A stretch of 64,000 nt of DNA, taken from NCBI GenBank assembly GCA_018399015.1, contig CP073761.1:2480001-2544000 (forward strand), written 5' to 3'. Source of the stretch: Cyanobium sp. M30B3 (GTDB lineage: Bacteria; Cyanobacteriota; Cyanobacteriia; PCC-6307; Cyanobiaceae). This document shows positions 55,036 through 63,589 of this stretch, piece after piece (within the stretch, counting starts at the first letter, position 1; every line of letters begins with the position of its first letter). The position numbers and the translations under genes are program-made. The notes beneath the pieces are model-generated. The model searched no databases, had not been told where the DNA came from, and saw only the letters and a program-made list of their open reading frames with translations.

Positions 55036-55377
55036 TCAGGTGGGCGGCCCGCTGATCCACTGATGGGCAACCCCCAGCTGATGGGCCGCCTGGATCAGGC
55101 CCCTGTCGGCCGTGGCCTGTTCCAGCAGTTGCAGGCGTTCGCGGCGGAAGCATTCGAATTCGGCGTGGATCGCGGCGGCCCGCTCCGCGCTCAGCTCACC
55201 CCGGCGCACGCACAGCGACACCACACCGGCGAATTCCACGAGCAGCCAATGGCTCACCTGAATCGCTGCCTCTCCCTGGCGGCGCAACCACTGCTCGGCG
55301 GCGGTATAGCCGCTGTCGGCCAGAAACAGCGACAGCAACACGCAACTGTCCAGATACACCCCCTGGCGGGCGGTCAT
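55036..55377 (-). pseudogene. PIN toxin truncated at the C-terminus
   Basis: 113 codons: VYLDSCVLLSLFLADSGYTA with the first aspartate, LLVEFAGVVSL with the glutamate, then LIQAAHQLGVAHQW, at which point normal PIN sequence, including the last two acidic active-site residues, is replaced by ISGPPT from the fused Rpn remnant. The start overlaps the Phd stop by four bases. Probably inactive. Confidence 0.65.
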
Positions 55378-55625
55378 TCCCGTTCCTCGCGCAGCTCGCG
55401 CACCAGGGCCACGGCATCCCCTGCAAACGGGGGTTGGTTGGTGTGAAAAAGCCGCAGCCGCTCCGGCCACGACTGGCCACCAGCTTGGGGCGCAGCGGCG
55501 TTTTCGCGCACCAGGCGGGCCACAGGTTGGCCGCGGCGGGTGATCACCACCTCGTCGCCGCTCTCCACCGCATCCAGCAGAGCCGACAACTGGGCCTTGG
55601 CCTGCGCCAAACCAACGGAGCGCAT
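55374..55625 (-). CDS. Phd/YefM-family antitoxin
   Basis: An 83-residue protein with the Phd N-terminal fold: GLAQAKAQLSALLDAVESGD and VVITRRGQPVARLV. The C-terminal tail (PFAGDAVALVRELREERE) would bind the toxin. It remains intact although its PIN partner is truncated. Expected to bind its own promoter. Confidence 0.85.
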   Translation of the reverse strand: MRSVGLAQAKAQLSALLDAVESGDEVVITRRGQPVARLVRENAAAPQAGGQSWPERLRLFHTNQPPFAGDAVALVRELREERE

Positions 55626-55848
55626 GGTCAGGTGGCCTGATGGTTCACCGAGTGTAGGTGGGCTCTGGCGCGGGCTGGGCTGGGGTGTGTGGTTGTGCGC
55701 TTGACCAGACTTGGCCAGCACCACCTGCACACACATCAGCAAGAAATCCTTGGTGTGGTGGATGCTTGCCAAGTTGTCTGTTCGCTGGCCCTGCTGCACT
55801 TCAGCGGCGCCGCCGAGCTGGCCCCTGGTCAGGGGGCAGCTGCTGTGT

Positions 55849-56136
55849 TCACTCGCTTGAGGTCGCTGGAAAGGGATTGATCAGGCTCAGGCTGGTGTCG
55901 CTGAAATGGCGCAGGTTGCGGGTGGCCAGCTGGGCCTGGTTTGCGAGGGCGATGCCGGCGATCAAGGTGTCGCGCAGATCCACCGTTCGCCCCTGGGTTT
56001 TGCGCTGGGCTGCCAACTGGGCAGCCTTCTGGGCGGAAGCGGCATCCAGGGAGGCGATGCGCTCCTGAATCAGCTCGTCGATCAAAATCACGGCTTGAAA
56101 GGTGCTGGCACGGGCTCCACCTCCACCCCCCGCCAT
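55849..56136 (-). pseudogene. C-terminal remnant of a VapC/FitB-type PIN toxin
   Basis: Residues such as ERIASLDAASAQKAAQLAA, DLRDTLIAGIALANQAQLAT and RNLRHFSDTSLSLINPF match the last 70 or so residues of FitB-like PIN toxins. The N-terminal half, with the first two acidic residues, is missing and replaced by about 25 unrelated residues. Overlaps the antitoxin fragment upstream. Confidence 0.65.
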
Positions 56137-56306
56137 TCGCGGAACGGCTCCTCCAGTTCAACGTCAGCGAACAGAGCTGCCATCCTGCTGCCGAGCCCGG
56201 GGGTATGGCTGCTGGGTGCTTCGTCCCTGGCCACAGCCTGGGCCAGGATCACCCGCACCTCCTCTTCCATGCTGCGGCCATCGCACCATCTTTGGGTTGG
56301 TATCAC
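56088..56306 (-). CDS. FitA-like antitoxin, N-terminus probably lost
   Basis: 72 codons. GRSMEEEVRVILAQAVARDE is the second helix region of FitA-type RHH antitoxins, followed by FADVELEEPFREW, but the usual N-terminal strand and first helix are replaced by MIPTQRWCD. The stop overlaps the PIN remnant. Probably non-functional or altered. Confidence 0.55.
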   Translation of the reverse strand: MIPTQRWCDGRSMEEEVRVILAQAVARDEAPSSHTPGLGSRMAALFADVELEEPFREWRGVEVEPVPAPFKP

Positions 56307-56782
56307 GATAGCGACACTTGATTCCTTGATTGCCGATCACCACGGCTGAGCCAGGCCTGAAACTCTGCAGGGGTGCAGATCTTCAGCGGTGGAACCTGCT
56401 CCTTGAGGGCCAGCAGGTCGCCATCACCGCTCACCAATGCATCCGCCCGGGCTGTGAGGGCCAGATCCAGAAACACCTGATCGTGGCCATCGCGCACCGT
56501 GTGGCTGCTGGATGTGATCGGTGCACGCCAGGTTTCGCACCAGGGAAGGAGTTCCTCCAGGAGTTGATCGCGCTCCTGCGGCTGCAGCTTGAACTTGGGA
56601 TAGGCCAGCACCCGCAGCAGCTCAAGCGCCGTGGGCTGCACCAGCAGCGGAATCACCTGGCTGCTCTGCCAGCTGGAGCGCAGCCAACTGAGCCGGCCAT
56701 GTTCAAACAGCAGGGCCGACACCAGCACGTTGGTGTCGAGCACGGTGCGGATCGGGGTGGGCTTCACCCGTTGCGCGCCCAT
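56303..56782 (-). CDS. PIN-family toxin (COG1569 type)
   Basis: A 159-residue putative ribonuclease. VLDTNVLVSALLFEHG, ALELLRVLAYPKFKL, DGHDQVFLDLALTARAD and LVSGDGDLLAL hold the conserved acidic residues. The start overlaps the AbrB-type antitoxin by 19 bases. Appears intact, unlike most of the surrounding modules. Confidence 0.85.
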   Translation of the reverse strand: MGAQRVKPTPIRTVLDTNVLVSALLFEHGRLSWLRSSWQSSQVIPLLVQPTALELLRVLAYPKFKLQPQERDQLLEELLPWCETWRAPITSSSHTVRDGHDQVFLDLALTARADALVSGDGDLLALKEQVPPLKICTPAEFQAWLSRGDRQSRNQVSLS

Positions 56783-56988
56783 GTCACGGCGTCGGCCACA
56801 TCCGCTTCGCTGATTCCCAGCTCCGCCAGCCGCGAGCGCACGCTGGCGGCGGCGCCGGGATGGATCGGCGTGAGCACGATCCGGCCGTTGTCGCAGGCCA
56901 CGTCGTAGTAGTCGGCAGCCCCCACCTGCTCCACCACGCTCTTGGGCAGGGTGAGCTGATTCTTGGCGGTGCGCTTGGCCAGCACCAT
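56764..56988 (-). CDS. AbrB/MazE-like antitoxin
   Basis: A 74-residue swapped-hairpin protein: AKRTAKNQLTLPKSVVEQVG is the DNA-binding hairpin, followed by YYDVACDNGRIVLTPI. The C-terminal helix (LAELGISEADVADAVTWARN) binds the toxin. First gene of a two-gene operon with the PIN toxin. Confidence 0.82.
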   Translation of the reverse strand: MVLAKRTAKNQLTLPKSVVEQVGAADYYDVACDNGRIVLTPIHPGAAASVRSRLAELGISEADVADAVTWARNG

Positions 56989-57080
56989 CGCAGGGCGCCC
57001 CAGTAAGGATTCCTTACTTTAGCGATGGTTGGCGGTGCTGGGGGGGCAGGGAAGTGCTGGGGCGATTGCTCCAAGCCCAA

Positions 57081-57106
57081 GGTGGCAACCCTGAGCCCGG
57101 CAGCCG
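57081..57106 (+). repeat. 26-bp repeat shared with 54024-54049
   Basis: Identical 26 bases (ggtggcaaccctgagcccgg then cagccg) lie 10 bases before the intact Rpn gene and at the 5' edge of the Rpn remnant, showing common origin of the two loci. Confidence 0.8.
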
Positions 57107-57115
57107 TATGCCTCT

Positions 57116-58024
57116 GTGCCCACCGACCACTGGTTTTACAGCTTGTTCCAGAGCACGCCCGACCTGATCGCGCTGCTGCTGCAGGCGGCGGGTGCTGCCA
57201 GGAGTGCAGCGCCCAGCCTTGCCCCCGATTCCCCCGGCGATCAGCTCTACCGCTTTGAGGCCGTGGAGCTCAAAGCGGTGAACCATCGCCTCGATGGCGT
57301 GCTCTGGCCGCAGCGGGGCCTGGCCGGCACCGCGCGGCAGCCGGTGGTGAAGCTGGAGTTGCAGATGCACAGCAAGCCTGGGTTCAAGCACCGGCTGGGC
57401 GCCCAGACCCTGCGCTTTCTGCAGTTGCACCCCAAGGTGCGGCATCTGCAGGTGGTGGTGGTGGTGCCCCACCATCGGCTGAACCTGGGCCCAGCCTGGC
57501 TACCGAGGCAGCTCCAGCTGGTGCTGGATGAGGTGATCTGGATCAGCCTCGAAGAGCTTGGCCAGCAGGACGAGATCGATCCGCTGTTGAATCTGCTCAG
57601 GCTGCCGGTGCTGCATGAGCCCGAGCTGCAGCGGAGCAGTCAGCAGATCCTGGAGCGCCGTCCGGATTTGGCTGAGTCTGTTTTCCCTATTCTGATGCAA
57701 CGGAACCCCAACTTCACCCTGGAGCAGCTGATGGTGTACGTCAAGATTCCAACCCAAGAGCTGCGCCACTCCCGGGCCGCCCAGGAGCTGATCGAGGAAG
57801 GCCGGCAGGAAGGGGAGGCGCGTGGGGAAGCCCGGGGAGAAGCTCGCGGCGAAGTGAAGGTGACCCTTCGCCTGCTCGCCCGCCGCTGCGGCCCCCTCAG
57901 CGAGGCCACCACCGCCCGCATCCAGGCGTTGCCGCTGGAGCGGCTGGAGGCCTTGGCCGACGCCCTGCTCGACTTCCGTGGCGCCGCCGACCTGACGGCC
58001 TGGCTGGCGGACCACGCCAGCTGA
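57116..58024 (+). CDS. Rpn-family PD-(D/E)XK nuclease/transposase-like protein (copy 2, intact)
   Basis: A 302-residue protein of the recombination-promoting nuclease group. DHWFYSLFQSTPDLIALLL is followed by RLDGVLWPQ and VVKLELQMH with the catalytic acidic residues, then HRLGAQTLRFLQLHP. A charged tail with GEARGEARGEARGE repeats (about residues 222-240) precedes the C-terminal DUF4351-like domain (LRLLARRCGPLS). Rpn proteins stimulate DNA cleavage and recA-independent recombination; here the role is unproven. GTG 57116. Confidence 0.82.
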   Translation: MPTDHWFYSLFQSTPDLIALLLQAAGAARSAAPSLAPDSPGDQLYRFEAVELKAVNHRLDGVLWPQRGLAGTARQPVVKLELQMHSKPGFKHRLGAQTLRFLQLHPKVRHLQVVVVVPHHRLNLGPAWLPRQLQLVLDEVIWISLEELGQQDEIDPLLNLLRLPVLHEPELQRSSQQILERRPDLAESVFPILMQRNPNFTLEQLMVYVKIPTQELRHSRAAQELIEEGRQEGEARGEARGEARGEVKVTLRLLARRCGPLSEATTARIQALPLERLEALADALLDFRGAADLTAWLADHAS

Positions 58025-58041
58025 ACGCCAGCCCTGGCCAT

Positions 58042-59449
58042 TCATCCGCAGCTCTGCCGCAGGCGGGGCACGGCCACCACGGGCGCGGGCGGCAGCGGCG
58101 GCGGTTGGCTGTTTTCCTGCATCCACACCAGCTCCAGCTGGCTGGGGCGAAAGCCGGGTCGGGCGGAGAGCTGGCGGCAGGCGTCGCGCACGTAGGCCGC
58201 GGCGGCCTTGGCGTGCTCGGGTTCCTGAAGGTTGAGGAAGAACTTGCGCTGGCGCTGGCTGCGATAGACGCGTCCGCTGCGGAACGGGTTGCTGCGGCCG
58301 TTGCGGGGGGTGAGGCTGGGCACGAGCAGGCGTCGTTCACCATCGGCATCGGCGAGAACACCATCCAGCGCTGCTGCAGCCCCAGGTGCCGGAGCCGGTT
58401 GCCGAAGGATTCCGTGGCCTGCCGGAACGAAGCAGACACCGCGGCCAGACTGGCGTGCCAGGCGCCCAACAGCATCAGCAGGATCGCGGTGGCGGCGCAG
58501 GCCTGCTGCAGCCGGGCGCCGATGGCAACGGGTTTGCCGCGTAGGGCATTGAGCAGCCGCCAGGCACTGCCGCGATGGTGGCCCACCAGCCGGTAGAGGC
58601 GGGTGCCCAGCGGGGTGCACCAGGCCAGCGGGCGGCCGAGCCGGTGGGCCCAGGCGACGCGGCGCAGAGATGCAGGAAGGCGGTGTATTCCACAGTGCGG
58701 CTGCCATCAGCCGTTTGCACCACCCAGGAATTGGCCTCTCGCATCAGCGCTTCCACAGTGGGCTCGCTTTGAGCGGGTAGCAGCGCACAGTCCTCAACAC
58801 GCAGCAGACGGGTGAGGATCGTGGCGGCGTCTAGGCAGAAGCGGCAGTCCTGGTCGTAATAGATCGTGGGCAGGCTTCGGGGCGAGGGCCTGGGCATGAC
58901 CAGGCGATCCCACAGCTGGCCGGGTACCAGCGGCAACAGGCAGACGATGCTCACCCAGGGGAACAGGCCCAGCTTGAGGAAGGGCAGAAAGCCCACGTGC
59001 ATGCTGAGCAACAGCCCTACGCCCAGCAGGCGGGGGATCAGCGAGCGGCTGGGCCAGATCAGCAGCAGTGGCGCAGCCCACTGGACTAGGTAGGCGCCGC
59101 GGCTGAACAGTTGCAGCAGAGCAGGGAAGGTCAGCAGCTGGCGGGCGGCGGGCCAGGTGAAGATGTCGATGTGGAAGGCCAGCCACACGGCGGAACCCTC
59201 CAAAAACCAGCCCTGGATGGATTTGTGGCTGGCGGCCATCCAGTAGATCAGCACAATCTGGGCGATGTAACCCAGTTCAGATAATCGTCTGGCCGTACTA
59301 TTTCTTTGCTGGCAAGCGTTGGCATCTGCATTTGCTGGGCGCAGCAGCCGATCCATAGACCACGCCCGCCCCATTGGCAGGAAGCAGGCATACGCTGAGA
59401 ATACGGCCAGTTGACGATTGCCGGCATGGATGATCAGCAGGTTGCTTTT
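58042..59449 (-). pseudogene. HTTM/DCC-family membrane gene broken by frameshifts
   Basis: Parts lie in three frames. 58679-59449 encodes membrane helices (IVLIYWMAASHKSIQGWF; LLLSMHVGFLPFLKLGLFPW) and a DCC-like domain starting IYYDQDCRFCLDAAT. The frame then shifts near 58640-58680 to GHHRGSAWRLLNALRGKPVA and again near 58330 to QRKFFLNLQEPEHAKAAAAY and the end VPRLRQSCG. The N-terminal helices expected for HTTM are also missing. The ancestral product resembled vitamin K-dependent-carboxylase-like (HTTM) proteins with a thioredoxin-like DCC domain. Confidence 0.65.
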
Positions 59450-59841
59450 TCAAGGGGAGATGGTAATGGTTGCGGTCGAGTCGTGCCTGCAAGAGTGCGA
59501 AACGACATGGCAAGGTACTGTGTGGAAATATCCAGACATGCCAGCATGGGTGCTTGCGCTAACGCTTGTGTCCGTTAAAATGACTTTAGTCCATCTTGAA
59601 AGCGATTAATTAAACCTATAAAGTATATCTCTTTACTGAAGTCAAAAATCAGCCAAGGATTGAGAGCTAAGCGCTCAGTAGTGCGATTTATGCGATCCCG
59701 GCACGAAAAGCTGAGGAATTAATTCGTCAATCGTCAACTACTTGATCAAGGCTGGGATTCATTTTATGGTATTATGCTTAGGCGATTGCAATTTTTTATC
59801 AATTACTGTAGTGCACGAAGAAAGGTGCTGATGGGATGCGC
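59450..59841. other. AT-rich intergenic stretch, no gene recognised
   Basis: Much more AT-rich than the rest of the window (for example around 59605-59640 and 59760-59815). No coding frame looks real. It lies between a pilin gene terminator and a broken gene. Possible foreign or promoter DNA. Confidence 0.5.
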
Positions 59842-59865
59842 ATAAAAGCCACCCGTGGGGGTGGC
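59842..59865 (-). terminator. Rho-independent terminator of the pilin gene
   Basis: On the minus strand GCCACCC pairs with GGGTGGC around a four-base loop, followed by TTTTATG, 28 bases beyond the pilin stop. Confidence 0.8.
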
Positions 59866-59893
59866 TAGAATCTGGAGGTGCTTCTTGTCTGGA

Positions 59894-60331
59894 TCAGCCG
59901 CCAGCAGGAGCTTCAGTTGTATCAACAACGCCAGTTTCGAGTGCCGTGTAGGTAGTGGTTGTGCCTCCGGCCGTGACTGTCCACTCGGCCTCGTCTGCGC
60001 AAGCTTCAAAAGTTGGGACTACGGAAGCCGGGAGATCGGCTGGTGCAGCTGTTGCAGTGAAATCGCCATCGCCTCCGGAAGCAAGAAGGGAAGCGGCGCA
60101 CTTTCTGGCCTCACTTGCGGCCCATGTCTGAGCAGTTGCAACATAAGCTCTATCCCGTTGAGCAACAAAGTTGGGAATTGCAATCGCGCTAAGAATGCCC
60201 ACGATCACAATCACAATCAGCAGTTCCACCAGCGTGAAGCCGGCCTGCAGCTTGCTGCGCTTCTTGCTGCTCTGCAGGCGCTGGAAGAGGGCGCGCTGGG
60301 CCAGCAGCTTGGCCTGGAGACGGGAGGTCAT
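59894..60331 (-). CDS. Type IV pilin, PilA-like
   Basis: A 145-residue pilin with a long basic leader (about 30 residues) and QAGFTLVELLIVIVIVGILS, followed by AIAIPNFVAQRDRAYVATA as in major pilins. The small globular domain contains two cysteines (positions near CAAS and FEACADEA) that may form the C-terminal disulfide loop, and is Thr/Ala-rich. It has its own terminator, so it is a single-gene unit. Whether it is the major pilin or one of several cannot be decided here. Confidence 0.88.
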   Translation of the reverse strand: MTSRLQAKLLAQRALFQRLQSSKKRSKLQAGFTLVELLIVIVIVGILSAIAIPNFVAQRDRAYVATAQTWAASEARKCAASLLASGGDGDFTATAAPADLPASVVPTFEACADEAEWTVTAGGTTTTYTALETGVVDTTEAPAGG

Positions 60332-60437
60332 GGGGTGAGCTCGTCTGTCGAGTACAAGGTCATGATTGCTCCGCCGGCCGCCGCTGCCAACAAAGACGGG
60401 CTGAGCAGAATCTGAGGATTCCCTGAATCCCGGGCCG

Positions 60438-61772
60438 GTGCGCCTCTCGCCCCTGCGTCTCTGGTTGCAGAGCACCTCCCTGCTGGCGGTGCTGGCCGGC
60501 TACAGCCTGCTGCTGCTGGTGAACCAGCGCATCGCCGCCTTCGACCGCGTCGCCGCCCACCGCCAAACCGCAGAGCAGCTCGCCGCTGAACTCGAGCGCC
60601 GCGCCAGCGGCAGCGCCCAGTTGCAGCCCCTGCTCGTCTCCTCCCTGCTGCCCAACCTGCGCCTCAGCATGCTGCCTGCCGCCGCGGAGCCCATGGATGC
60701 CCAGCCGCTGCGGAGTGGTGATCAGCAGTGGCTGCTCAGCCAGCTGCCGCTGCAGCTGGCCGATGGCAGCCGCGCCGGCCTGCTGGTGGAGGAGGACGTG
60801 TCCGCATCGGTGCGCCGCGAGTGGTTCAACTTCTGGCTGCTGCTGGCCGCCGCCGGGGTGTCCAGCCTGCTCACCAGTGCCCTGCTGCGCCTTGTGTTGC
60901 GCCGCGGCCTGGTGCTGCCCCTGCGCCAGTTCACCGCCCAGCTCAGTGCCGCCGCCGTGCCGCCCGAGGCCGCCGATGCCATCGCCGTGGCCGATCAGCC
61001 CGAGGAGCTGCAGCCGATCGCCATCGCCTACAACCATCTCCACGGCCGGCTGGTGGACTCCTGGGAGCGGCAGCGGGCCTTCGTGGATGGCGTGGCCCAC
61101 GAACTGCGCACGCCGATCACCCTGATCTCCGGCCACGTGCAAGCCCTGCAGCGCCGCGGCCCCCAGCCGCCCGCCCTGCAGCTGATCCAGCAGGAGGCCG
61201 AGCGCATGGGCACGTTGGTGAGCGACCTGCTCGACCTGGCCCGCAACGATTCCGGCCGGCTGCACCTGCGCTGCCGCCCCCTCCATGCCGACGACGTGCT
61301 GCTCGAACTGCACGAGCGCCTCGCCGCCCAGGCCGCCGGCCGCCTGCAGCTCCAGCTGGCCGCCACCCCCGAGCCGCCCGTCGCCCACGCCGACCCCCAC
61401 CGCCTGCAGCAGTGCCTCACCGCCCTGGTGGACAACGCCCTGCTCTACAGCGACGGGCCGGTGGTCCTCACGGCCAGCAGCGGCCCAGCCGGTGAGCTGG
61501 TGCTGCACGTGATCGACCGCGGCCCCGGCGTGCTGCCATCCGAGCGCGAGGCGATCTTCGGGCGGTTCGTGCGCGGCCGCACCGGCCTGGCCAGCCCCCA
61601 CCGCGGCAGCGGCATCGGCCTCTCGGTGGTGCGTCTGCTGATCGAGGCCATGGGCGGCCGGGTGTTGGTGGCTGATGCCCCCGGTGGCGGGGCTGACTTT
61701 CAGTTGGTGTTGGCGGGTGGGGCAACTCGTGAAAATACGGAAGCCGTGGGCGGCAGTACGGGCGTACTATGA
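60438..61772 (+). CDS. Sensor histidine kinase (orphan)
   Basis: A 444-residue membrane kinase. Transmembrane helix 1 (about residues 10-27), a periplasmic loop, helix 2 (about 134-155), then a HAMP-like stretch. The H-box FVDGVAHELRTPITLISGHV contains the phospho-accepting histidine, the N-box is QQCLTALVDNALLYSD, the G1 box DRGPGVLPSEREAIFGRF and the G2 box GSGIGLSVVRLLIEAMGG. No response regulator is adjacent. The ATP-binding half is duplicated at 62848-63429. GTG 60438. Confidence 0.9.
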   Translation: MRLSPLRLWLQSTSLLAVLAGYSLLLLVNQRIAAFDRVAAHRQTAEQLAAELERRASGSAQLQPLLVSSLLPNLRLSMLPAAAEPMDAQPLRSGDQQWLLSQLPLQLADGSRAGLLVEEDVSASVRREWFNFWLLLAAAGVSSLLTSALLRLVLRRGLVLPLRQFTAQLSAAAVPPEAADAIAVADQPEELQPIAIAYNHLHGRLVDSWERQRAFVDGVAHELRTPITLISGHVQALQRRGPQPPALQLIQQEAERMGTLVSDLLDLARNDSGRLHLRCRPLHADDVLLELHERLAAQAAGRLQLQLAATPEPPVAHADPHRLQQCLTALVDNALLYSDGPVVLTASSGPAGELVLHVIDRGPGVLPSEREAIFGRFVRGRTGLASPHRGSGIGLSVVRLLIEAMGGRVLVADAPGGGADFQLVLAGGATRENTEAVGGSTGVL

Positions 61773-61832
61773 GTTGGTTGGGTTGCAGGGCTGGTCTGTG
61801 TCGGTTGGTTGTTTGCTGCGCGTTGCTGAGCC

Positions 61833-62708
61833 GTGAAAACGGATCACTGGTTCTACGGGCTGTTCCAGAGCGCGCCGGATCTGGTCGCCTTGCTGTTGCC
61901 GCAAGGCGGCTCGGTGGTTCCCTCGCTCGGGCCCGACGCGCCTGGTGATGCCCTCTATCGCTTTGAGGCGCCGGAGCTCAAAGCGGCGAACCATCGGCTC
62001 GATGGGGCGTTCTGGCCCAGAAGCGGAGATGTCGGCACGCCTGAGCAGCCGGTGGTGCTGCTGGAGGTGCAGATGCATGCCAAACCGGGCTTCAAGCATC
62101 GGCTCGGCGCTCAGAGCCTTCGCTTTCTGCAGCTCCACCCGCAAGTGCAGCACCTGGCCGTGGTGGTGTTGGTGCCGCACCAGCGCCTCAACCTCGGCCC
62201 CGCCCTGTTGCCGAAGCCGCTGCAGGCCTTCATGGATTGTGTGCTGTGGCTGAACCTGGAAGAGCTGGGCCAGCAGGCCGATCTCGATCCACTGCTCAGC
62301 CTGCTCACGCTGCCGGTGCGGCCTGAGGCCGAGCTGCAGGCCAGCTCCCAGCAGATCCTGGAACGCCGCCCGGATCTGCTTTCCGCCGTTCAAACTATCC
62401 TTCTGGAGCGGCTTCCCTTTCTCACTCGCGAGGACTTCATGGAGTTCGCCACCATTCCCGCTAAAGATCTGCGCCACACCCGTGTTGCCCAGGAGTGGAT
62501 AGAGGAGGGGCGGCTGGAAGGCCGGCAGGAGGGCGAAGCCACGGTCACTTTTCGCCTGCTCAACCGTCGCTGCGGCCCCCTCAGCAACGCCACCGCAGCC
62601 CGGATCAAGGCGCTGCCGCTGGAGCAACTGGAGGCCCTTGCCGAGGCACTGCTCGATTTCAGCAGCCCAGCCGACCTGGCCGCCTGGCTGGCCGAGCACA
62701 GCGGCTGA
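61833..62708 (+). CDS. Rpn-family nuclease/transposase-like protein (copy 3)
   Basis: A 291-residue protein from GTG 61833, similar to the copy at 57116: DHWFYGLFQSAPDLVALLL, LKAANHRLDGAFWP, VVLLEVQMHAKPGF, SLRFLQLHPQ. The C-terminal domain (FRLLNRRCGPLSNATAARI) is intact. The repeat-rich GEARGE tail is reduced to EGRLEGRQEGE. It follows the kinase and is part of a tandem duplication. Confidence 0.82.
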   Translation: MKTDHWFYGLFQSAPDLVALLLPQGGSVVPSLGPDAPGDALYRFEAPELKAANHRLDGAFWPRSGDVGTPEQPVVLLEVQMHAKPGFKHRLGAQSLRFLQLHPQVQHLAVVVLVPHQRLNLGPALLPKPLQAFMDCVLWLNLEELGQQADLDPLLSLLTLPVRPEAELQASSQQILERRPDLLSAVQTILLERLPFLTREDFMEFATIPAKDLRHTRVAQEWIEEGRLEGRQEGEATVTFRLLNRRCGPLSNATAARIKALPLEQLEALAEALLDFSSPADLAAWLAEHSG

Positions 62709-62847
62709 AGCGCAAGCTCTGGCAGGGCTGCAGATCGTGGAGAGCCCGCTGGTTCAGCGGGATCCAGGCTTCTCTTGGCCCAACCCCCTCGCCAGGCTCA
62801 ATCCCCTGCCGGCCGCGAGCGGAGCCCCGCCGAATCCTCCACCACGA

Positions 62848-63429
62848 ACTGCAACGCCGCGGCCCCCAACCCCCGCCCTGCAGCTGATCCAGCAGGAGGC
62901 CGAGCGCATGGGCACGTTGGTGAGCGACCTGCTCGACCTGGCCCGCAACGACTCCGGCCGCCTGCACCTGCGCTGCCGCCCCCTCCATGCCGACGACGTG
63001 CTGCTCGAACTGCACGAGCGCCTCGCCGCCCAGGCCGCCGGCCGCCTCCATCTCCAGCTGGCCGCCACCCCCGAGCCGCCCGTCGCCCACGCCGACCCCC
63101 ACCGCCTGCAGCAGTGCCTCACCGCCCTGGTGGACAACGCCCTGCTCTACAGCGACGGCCCGGTGATCCTCACCGCCAGCAGCGGCCCAGCCGGTGAGCT
63201 GGTGCTGCACGTGATCGACCGCGGCCCCGGCGTGCTGCCAGCCGAGCGCGAGGCGATCTTTGGGCGGTTCGTGCGCGGCAGCGCCGGCCTGGCCAGCCCC
63301 CACCGCGGCAGCGGCATCGGCCTCTCAGTGGTGCGTCTGCTACTCGAGGCCATGGGCGGCCGCGTGCAGGTGGCCGACCACCCCGGCGGCGGGGCTGACT
63401 TTCAGTTGGTGTTGGCGGGTGGGGGGTGA
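62848..63429 (+). pseudogene. Duplicated 3' part of the histidine kinase
   Basis: From about 62850 the sequence closely repeats 61153-61720 of the intact kinase (ALQLIQQEAERMGTLVSDLL to GGGADFQLVL), offset 1702 bases. The membrane domains and the H-box histidine are absent, so even if translated (the frame is open from 62638) it could bind ATP but not autophosphorylate normally. A stop follows ADFQLVLAGGG. Confidence 0.8.
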
Positions 63430-63589
63430 TGGCGTGCAGGTCAGCCCCACGGGGCCACGGGGTCCAGCGCCTGGGCTGGTCAACCGTGAAAACACGGAAG
63501 CCTTTAGTGGTGGTACGGGAGTACTATGAGTTGGTTGGGTTGGAGGTCTGACCGGTGTCGGGTGGTTGTTTGCTGCGCGTTGCTGAACC

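Larger units (their letters stand above)
54024..55055 (+). pseudogene. Rpn-family nuclease gene remnant, deleted, interrupted and 3'-truncated
   Basis: Three pieces of a gene nearly identical to the intact copy at 57116-58024. Bases 54024-54049 match its 5' flank (57081-57106). Bases 54049-54077 match codons for QLQLVLDEV in its middle. Bases 54699-55055 continue from the next codon (IW) to GEV just before its C-terminal domain. Between the last two pieces lies the 621-bp cassette. The first 400 or so bases of the coding region are deleted between short GGCAGC repeats, and the 3' end is fused to a PIN toxin gene. Confidence 0.75.
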
